Source: JANRKG01 sp033763635 (GTDB lineage: Bacteria; Cyanobacteriota; Cyanobacteriia; GCF-001939115). From it: a stretch of 16,888 nt of DNA. This document shows, piece after piece, positions 12,447 through 16,888 of the stretch. Each line of letters starts with the position of its first letter. The stretch's first letter is position 1. A model generated the notes under the pieces. It saw only the letters and a list, made by a program, of their open reading frames with translations. It searched no databases and was not told the origin of the DNA. The stretch is taken from the NCBI GenBank assembly GCA_033763635.1, contig JANRKG010000401.1, forward strand, positions 1 to 16,888. Direction: 5' to 3'. The position numbers and the translations under genes are program-made.

Positions 12447-15359
12447 ATGGAACGCACCGACTGGACCGTATTAGAAACCACTGAAGCCACCTTCAATCCC
12501 ACCCAGCTTCACCACAAAGAAGCCGTTTTCACCCTCAGTAATGGCTACCTGGGCACACGGGGTTCCCATGAGGAAGGCTACCCAGGGGCCAGTCCCACAA
12601 CCTTAATTCATGGGTTATATGACGATGCCCCGATCGTTTTCACGGAGTTGGCAAACTGTCCCGATTGGCTTTCCCTGGTACTGGTTATCGAAGGAGAAGC
12701 ATTCCGGCTCGATCGCGGCAAGATTTTGCACTATCAGCGCTGGTTGGACCTCTACCGAGGGGTTTTGAGCCGTCATGTCACATGGCGCAGTCCCGCAGGG
12801 CACACCTTTGATCTGCACTTCGAACGCTTCGTCAGTCTGGCAGATCCCCATGCCCTGGCCCTCCGTTGTCAGATTACCTCCCTAGACTACGAAGGCTTCA
12901 TCGAGGTCCAGGCCAACTTGAATGGTCGCCCGGATAATGAAGGACTCTTACATTGGCTTCCTGTTAATCAGGGGGCGGAAACCGATCGCATCTGGCTACA
13001 CCTGAAGGGCCGCAAAGCCCCGATCGAACTTGGCATGGCAGCCCAACTGACGATTCAGGGAGGGTCTCAAGTTCAAAGGCAAGCGATCGCTCTCCCTAAC
13101 AATCCAGCTATCATCTGTCAATTTCACATTCAGCCCAATTCACCTGTCACCGTAGAAAAACGGGTCACAGTCTTTACCCATCGTGAAAGTTCTAACCCCG
13201 CCCAGTACGCCTTGGAGCGGCTGAGGGAATTGCCCTGTTATCCGATTTTGCAAGTGGCCCATGAATCCGCCTGGAAAAAAGTTTGGGAGATAAATGACAT
13301 CCAAATTGAGGGAGATCCGATCGCCCAATTAGCCGTTCGCTTCAACCTGTTCCAAATGCTGTCTGTGGCTCCTCGTGAGGACGATCGGGTTAGTATTCCC
13401 GCTAAAATGCTCTCTGGCTTTGCCTACCGGGGCCATGTCTTCTGGGATACGGAGATTTTTATTCTCCCCTGCCTGACCCTGACTCAACCTGACCTCGCTC
13501 GGAATTTGCTGACCTATCGCTATCACACCCTGGCAGGGGCACGGCGCAAGGCACAAGCATCGGGATATGAAGGGGCGATGTATGTGTGGGAAAGCGCTGA
13601 AACTGGAGATGAAGTGACACCCCAATGGGTTCCCAGCATAGATGGCAAGAACTTGGTCCGGATCTGGTGTGGAGAATTAGAGGTCCATATCAGTACAGAC
13701 GTGGCCTATGCCGTGTGGCAATACTGGCAAGCAACCAGAGACGATGCCTGGATGCTGGCTTATGGAGCCGAGATGATTCTGGATACAGCAGTATTTTGGG
13801 CCAGTCGAACGGTCTGGAATGCTGAGCAAAATCGTTACGAGATCCTGGACGTGATTGGTCCCGATGAATACCACGAGCGGGTGGATAACAATACGTTCAC
13901 GAATCGAATGGTGCAATGGCATCTACAAACTGCCCTGGAGATCCTGGCCTGGGTCCGAGAACATCATTCCGATCGCGCCTCTGAACTGGAAGCCCAACTG
14001 CACCTGACCAGCGATCGACTCGTCCATTGGACCGACATCATTGCCAAGATCTACCTTCCCCATGATCCTCAGACAGGGGTGATCGAACAATTCGAAGGGT
14101 TCTTGAATCTGGAAGATATTGACCTGAACGCATACGAACCCCGTACCCGTTCCATGCAGGTCATTCTGGGGATTGAAGGAGCGAACCAACGGCAAGTTCT
14201 CAAGCAGGCTGATGTGCTGATGCTGCTGTTCCTGCTGCGGGAAGGAGCCTTTGCTGATCGCCCTGCTTACTACGATCGCCAAACTCTGCAAGCCAACTGG
14301 GATTATTACGTTCCCCGCACCGATCACACCTATGGGTCCTCCCTCGGTCCCCCGATCCACGCAATTCTGGCCTGTGAATTGAATCAGCCAGAAGTCGCCT
14401 ATGAACATTTCCTGCGATCGGCTCTGGTGGATCTGGCGGATGTGCGCGGAAACGCGGCTGAAGGGATTCACGGAGCCTCTACGGGTGGGGTCTGGCAATC
14501 GGTGGTATTTGGGTTTGGTGGGATTCACCTGACGGCTGAGGGACCGATCGCCTCTCCCAAACTTCCGCCGAACTGGACCCGCCTTGCCTTCAAACTATCC
14601 TGGCAGGGGCAGGTCTACGAGTTCGATCTGCGCCCTGACAACTCTCAGGCGATCAAAGGGGTGATTTTCGATCTGGATGGTGTCATTACCGATACCTCAG
14701 AGTTTCATTTTCTGGCCTGGAAACAACTCGCTGATGAAGAAGGAGTCCCCTTTGATCGAGAAGCGAATGAAGCCTTACGCGGCGTTTCTCGTCGGGATTC
14801 CCTGTTACGACTGTTGCAGGGGCGCTCGGTGACGGAAGCGCAACTTCAGGAAATGATGACTCGTAAAAATGGGTATTACCTGGATCTGATTCGCACGATT
14901 ACGCCTACTGACCTGTTGCCGGGAGCCTTAGAACTGCTGGACGAGTTACGGACAACGGGGATCAAGGTGGCGATCGGGTCTTCCAGTAAGAACGCTCAGG
15001 AAGTGCTGGAACGGTTGGGCATTGCCGATCGCATTGATGCGGTGGCGGACGGGCACTGCTGTACTCACTCCAAACCTGCTCCCGATATCTTCTTACATGC
15101 TGCGGCTCAGTTAGAGCTAGCGCCTCAGAACTGTGTGGTGGTTGAAGACGCGGAGGCCGGGATCGAAGCCGCTCTGAGAGCCGGAATGCGATCGGTCGGC
15201 TTGGGTCCCTGCGATCGGGTTGGCGCAGCAACCCTGGTCCTGCCCAATCTGGCGAAGATCCACTGGGCCGAGCTGAGGGAAGGCTTGCAAGGCGTCGGGC
15301 GCAGTAACCAGATGAACGCGATCTTGCAGAATCTCTCCGAGTTACAGCCCCAAACCTAG
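12447..15359 (+). CDS. Fusion of GH65 glycoside phosphorylase and beta-phosphoglucomutase
   Basis: This 970-aa bifunctional enzyme has a GH65 part at residues about 1-730: an N-terminal beta-sandwich, then the (alpha/alpha)6 barrel. The catalytic acid is Glu474 in GPDEYH, and HGASTGGVWQ is a phosphate-binding loop. GH65 phosphorylases cleave alpha-linked diglucosides (maltose, trehalose, kojibiose or nigerose) with phosphate, giving beta-glucose 1-phosphate. The C-terminal HAD domain (about 736-935) is a beta-phosphoglucomutase with nucleophile Asp742 and acid/base Asp744 (FDLDGV), GSSSKN, Lys876 (SKPAPD) and Glu900-Asp901. It would convert beta-glucose 1-phosphate to glucose 6-phosphate. The two activities are thus consecutive. 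The ATG has AAAGG 7 nt upstream (12435-12439). Both catalytic sets are intact. Which disaccharide is used cannot be read from sequence; a GH65 hydrolase is less likely. Cytoplasmic, no signal peptide. Confidence 0.93.
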   Translation: MERTDWTVLETTEATFNPTQLHHKEAVFTLSNGYLGTRGSHEEGYPGASPTTLIHGLYDDAPIVFTELANCPDWLSLVLVIEGEAFRLDRGKILHYQRWLDLYRGVLSRHVTWRSPAGHTFDLHFERFVSLADPHALALRCQITSLDYEGFIEVQANLNGRPDNEGLLHWLPVNQGAETDRIWLHLKGRKAPIELGMAAQLTIQGGSQVQRQAIALPNNPAIICQFHIQPNSPVTVEKRVTVFTHRESSNPAQYALERLRELPCYPILQVAHESAWKKVWEINDIQIEGDPIAQLAVRFNLFQMLSVAPREDDRVSIPAKMLSGFAYRGHVFWDTEIFILPCLTLTQPDLARNLLTYRYHTLAGARRKAQASGYEGAMYVWESAETGDEVTPQWVPSIDGKNLVRIWCGELEVHISTDVAYAVWQYWQATRDDAWMLAYGAEMILDTAVFWASRTVWNAEQNRYEILDVIGPDEYHERVDNNTFTNRMVQWHLQTALEILAWVREHHSDRASELEAQLHLTSDRLVHWTDIIAKIYLPHDPQTGVIEQFEGFLNLEDIDLNAYEPRTRSMQVILGIEGANQRQVLKQADVLMLLFLLREGAFADRPAYYDRQTLQANWDYYVPRTDHTYGSSLGPPIHAILACELNQPEVAYEHFLRSALVDLADVRGNAAEGIHGASTGGVWQSVVFGFGGIHLTAEGPIASPKLPPNWTRLAFKLSWQGQVYEFDLRPDNSQAIKGVIFDLDGVITDTSEFHFLAWKQLADEEGVPFDREANEALRGVSRRDSLLRLLQGRSVTEAQLQEMMTRKNGYYLDLIRTITPTDLLPGALELLDELRTTGIKVAIGSSSKNAQEVLERLGIADRIDAVADGHCCTHSKPAPDIFLHAAAQLELAPQNCVVVEDAEAGIEAALRAGMRSVGLGPCDRVGAATLVLPNLAKIHWAELREGLQGVGRSNQMNAILQNLSELQPQT

Positions 15360-15368
15360 CAAGAAGAA

Positions 15369-15435
15369 GCAGAAGGGAAATGCTCACGGTATAGGCTTTC
15401 TAACCTATCAACGTCTTACCTTGAATAGGTACTGC
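15369..15435 (+). repeat. Dispersed intergenic repeat, copy 2 (after the GH65 fusion gene)
   Basis: It has the same GCAGAAGGGAAATG start and AATAGGTACTGC end as copy 1, with a 41-nt middle of partial similarity. It starts 10 nt after the stop codon and is followed 9 nt later by a hairpin. Confidence 0.7.
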
Positions 15436-15444
15436 GTAAATGCT

Positions 15445-15475
15445 CCAGAGGGACAGCCGATCGTTGTTCCTCTGG
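15445..15475 (+). terminator. Hairpin after the GH65 fusion gene
   Basis: An 11-bp stem with one G-T pair (CCAGAGGGACA with TGTTCCTCTGG) encloses a 9-nt loop containing CGATCG. No T-run follows, so termination would be weak. It sits about 26 nt before the likely start of the cbiG-cobJ gene and could also act in its leader. Confidence 0.5.
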
Positions 15476-15501
15476 GGTGCTTACAATAATGAAGCCCTGT
15501 T

Positions 15502-16888
15502 TTGATCAGACTCTTGTTTTCCGAAGACCTCCAACCGATCGCTGCCTTCGCCACGACTCCGCAGGGAGTTGCCCGCCTCCAGCCCTTATGGGAGACCGGA
15601 GCTATTATCCTCTGGGTGCCTGAACCGATCTCTCTGCCGTCACCCCACATTCGTACCTATGGGGGATCACTCCGTTCCCAGGTAGAAACCCTCTGGCCTC
15701 AGCAACGGAGTTTTGTGTTTTGTCTGGCAATGGGAGCGGTGGTGCGGTTGGTTGCTCCTCTGTTACAACACAAATTCACTGATCCCGCGATCGTGGTGGT
15801 AGATGAGCAGGGTCAGTTTGTGGTTAGCCTCTGTAGTGGTCATCAGGGAGGAGCGGATCGCCTCACCCAGTCGATCGCGGCCCTGTTGGGAGCGACTCCC
15901 GTTCTGACCGGAGCGTCTCACTCCCTCCATTTGCCGGGGATCGATGTGCTGGGAGTTCCTTTTGGCTGGAATCGGGGTTGTGGGGATTGGACTGCGGTGA
16001 GTGCAGCGATCGCCCGTCGAGAACCTGTCCAGGTCATTCAGGAAGCGGGAAGTAATCTCTGGCAATCTCACCTGCCAACGGAACATTCTTTTCATTTCGG
16101 TTTTCCCGAACATACCGCGACCCAGAAACCAGAGCCAGTTGCATTCAAGGGCCGGGTCTGGATCAGCCCAATTCAACGAACTTTTGCGGAAGAAACCGAT
16201 CTCCCGAAGGTGCAATGGCATCCCCGTGTCCTTTGGGTCGGAGTCGGCTGTGAGCGCAATACCCCCCGATCGGTCATCGAAGCCGCCATCCAGCAAGCCT
16301 GCCGCACTTCCCATCTTTCAGAATTGGCAATTGCCGGAATTGCCACCCTCGATCGCAAAGGGGATGAACCGGGCTTGCTGGAACTGTGTCAGGATCGATC
16401 CTGGCCCCTCAAATGCTTTTCACCCGAAGCCCTGAGCGCGATCCCTGTCCCCAATCCTTCAGCGGTGGTTGCAGCGGAAGTGGGCACCCCCAGTGTTGCC
16501 GAAGCTGCTGCTCTTCTGGCGTGTCAACCAACCCCTAACCCCCAACTTCGTGTTCCTAAGCAAATCTTTCGTCAGGAAGGCCAACCGGGAGCGGTCACGG
16601 TGGCGATTGTAGAATCCAGCCAGGAATACACAGGACGCACCGGAAATCTTTATTTGGTAGGGATTGGGCCAGGGCAATTGGATCAAATTACCCCTGCGGC
16701 TAAACAGGCGATCGGGCAAGCCGATGTGGTGATTGGCTATTCCCTCTATGTGGATCTGGTGCGCTCTCTGTTGCGTCCCGGTCAGATTGTCGAAGCCTTG
16801 CCGATTACCCAGGAACGACAACGGGCGAGTCGGGCGATCGAGTTGGCGCAGTGGGGTTTGAGCGTTGCAGTCATTTCATCGGGAGACT
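15502..16888 (+). CDS. cobJ: CbiG-CobJ fusion: cobalamin biosynthesis protein CbiG / precorrin-3B C17-methyltransferase (3' end outside window)
   Basis: A frame open to the window edge gives 462 residues. Residues about 10-345 are CbiG: LQPIAAFATTPQGV, then the N-terminal domain signature around residue 74 (CLAMGAVVRLVAPLL, VVVDEQGQFVVSLCSGHQGGADRL), FGWNRGCGDWTAVSAAIARREP, and the CbiG C-terminal domain at about 242-345 (VLWVGVGCERNTPRS). From about residue 381 the CobJ/CbiH SAM-dependent methyltransferase begins (GNLYLVGIGPGQLDQITPAA, VIGYSLYVDLV). CbiG opens the lactone and removes the C20 unit; CobJ/CbiH methylates C17 and contracts the corrin ring, so the fusion joins linked steps of B12 (pseudocobalamin) synthesis. 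An in-frame TGA at 15490-15492 bounds the start. No ATG or GTG precedes the conserved block, leaving TTG at 15502 or 15514. An ATG at 15489 is out of frame by one base. Confidence 0.88.
   Translation, partial: MIRLLFSEDLQPIAAFATTPQGVARLQPLWETGAIILWVPEPISLPSPHIRTYGGSLRSQVETLWPQQRSFVFCLAMGAVVRLVAPLLQHKFTDPAIVVVDEQGQFVVSLCSGHQGGADRLTQSIAALLGATPVLTGASHSLHLPGIDVLGVPFGWNRGCGDWTAVSAAIARREPVQVIQEAGSNLWQSHLPTEHSFHFGFPEHTATQKPEPVAFKGRVWISPIQRTFAEETDLPKVQWHPRVLWVGVGCERNTPRSVIEAAIQQACRTSHLSELAIAGIATLDRKGDEPGLLELCQDRSWPLKCFSPEALSAIPVPNPSAVVAAEVGTPSVAEAAALLACQPTPNPQLRVPKQIFRQEGQPGAVTVAIVESSQEYTGRTGNLYLVGIGPGQLDQITPAAKQAIGQADVVIGYSLYVDLVRSLLRPGQIVEALPITQERQRASRAIELAQWGLSVAVISSGD

Noticed and set aside
13923..14528. 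Minus-strand open frame of about 201 codons inside the GH65 fusion gene
   Set aside because: It is opposite conserved catalytic-barrel sequence, has no family match by eye and no promoter or ribosome site.
15763..16314. Minus-strand open frame of about 183 codons opposite cbiG-cobJ
   Set aside because: The plus strand encodes clear CbiG domains without interruption across the same bases.

Overview
The window comes from a cyanobacterium, probably a filamentous or Leptolyngbya-like one. Supporting signs are ndhB divergent from topA, a CbiG-CobJ fusion protein, a glycoside phosphorylase fused to beta-phosphoglucomutase, a lumen-type FKBP with an N-terminal anchor, and many GATCG/CGATC words. 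These include complete HIP1 octamers (GCGATCGC) at about 775, 5396, 11008, 13083 and 16006. No mobile-element protein, phage gene or CRISPR array is visible. Most genes are ordinary chromosomal housekeeping genes; the less ordinary material lies in the gaps and in a few gene combinations.

Layout. A tRNA-Leu(UAG) (minus) opens the window, with its own likely promoter. Then comes a tight plus-strand three-gene operon (361-2171): a UbiA-family polyprenyl-phosphate phosphoribosyltransferase-like protein, a YqeG-type HAD phosphatase and a four-helix SMR/ArnE-like membrane protein. It converges, with a 2-bp gap, on a minus-strand group (5490 down to 2174): membrane-anchored FKBP isomerase, DUF4870 membrane protein, secreted or anchored SGNH esterase, and two-domain rhodanese. 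An L,D-transpeptidase (plus) is divergent from the FKBP gene. A CADD-family gene (likely p-aminobenzoate synthesis) and topA follow on the minus strand. ndhB (plus) is divergent from topA. After a 521-bp, largely AT-rich gap come the 970-residue GH65/beta-phosphoglucomutase fusion gene and a cbiG-cobJ fusion that runs off the right edge.

How the genes fit together. The first operon could form a lipid-linked pentose route: transfer of phosphoribose to a polyprenyl phosphate, dephosphorylation, then flipping. That is inference, and the phosphatase could instead serve phosphatidylglycerol synthesis. The GH65 fusion couples disaccharide phosphorolysis to formation of glucose 6-phosphate. The FKBP, SGNH and L,D-transpeptidase proteins all look destined for the cell envelope or thylakoid lumen.

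Non-coding structure. Two copies of a roughly 70-nt repeat lie just after the stop codons of ndhB and of the GH65 fusion gene, each followed within about 10 nt by a hairpin. The one after ndhB is a clear intrinsic terminator whose T-tract is also the first unit of a triplicated 15-bp repeat. A 115-bp nested inverted repeat abuts the stop codon of the CADD gene. A 14-bp perfect palindrome overlaps the likely -10 box of the GH65 fusion gene.
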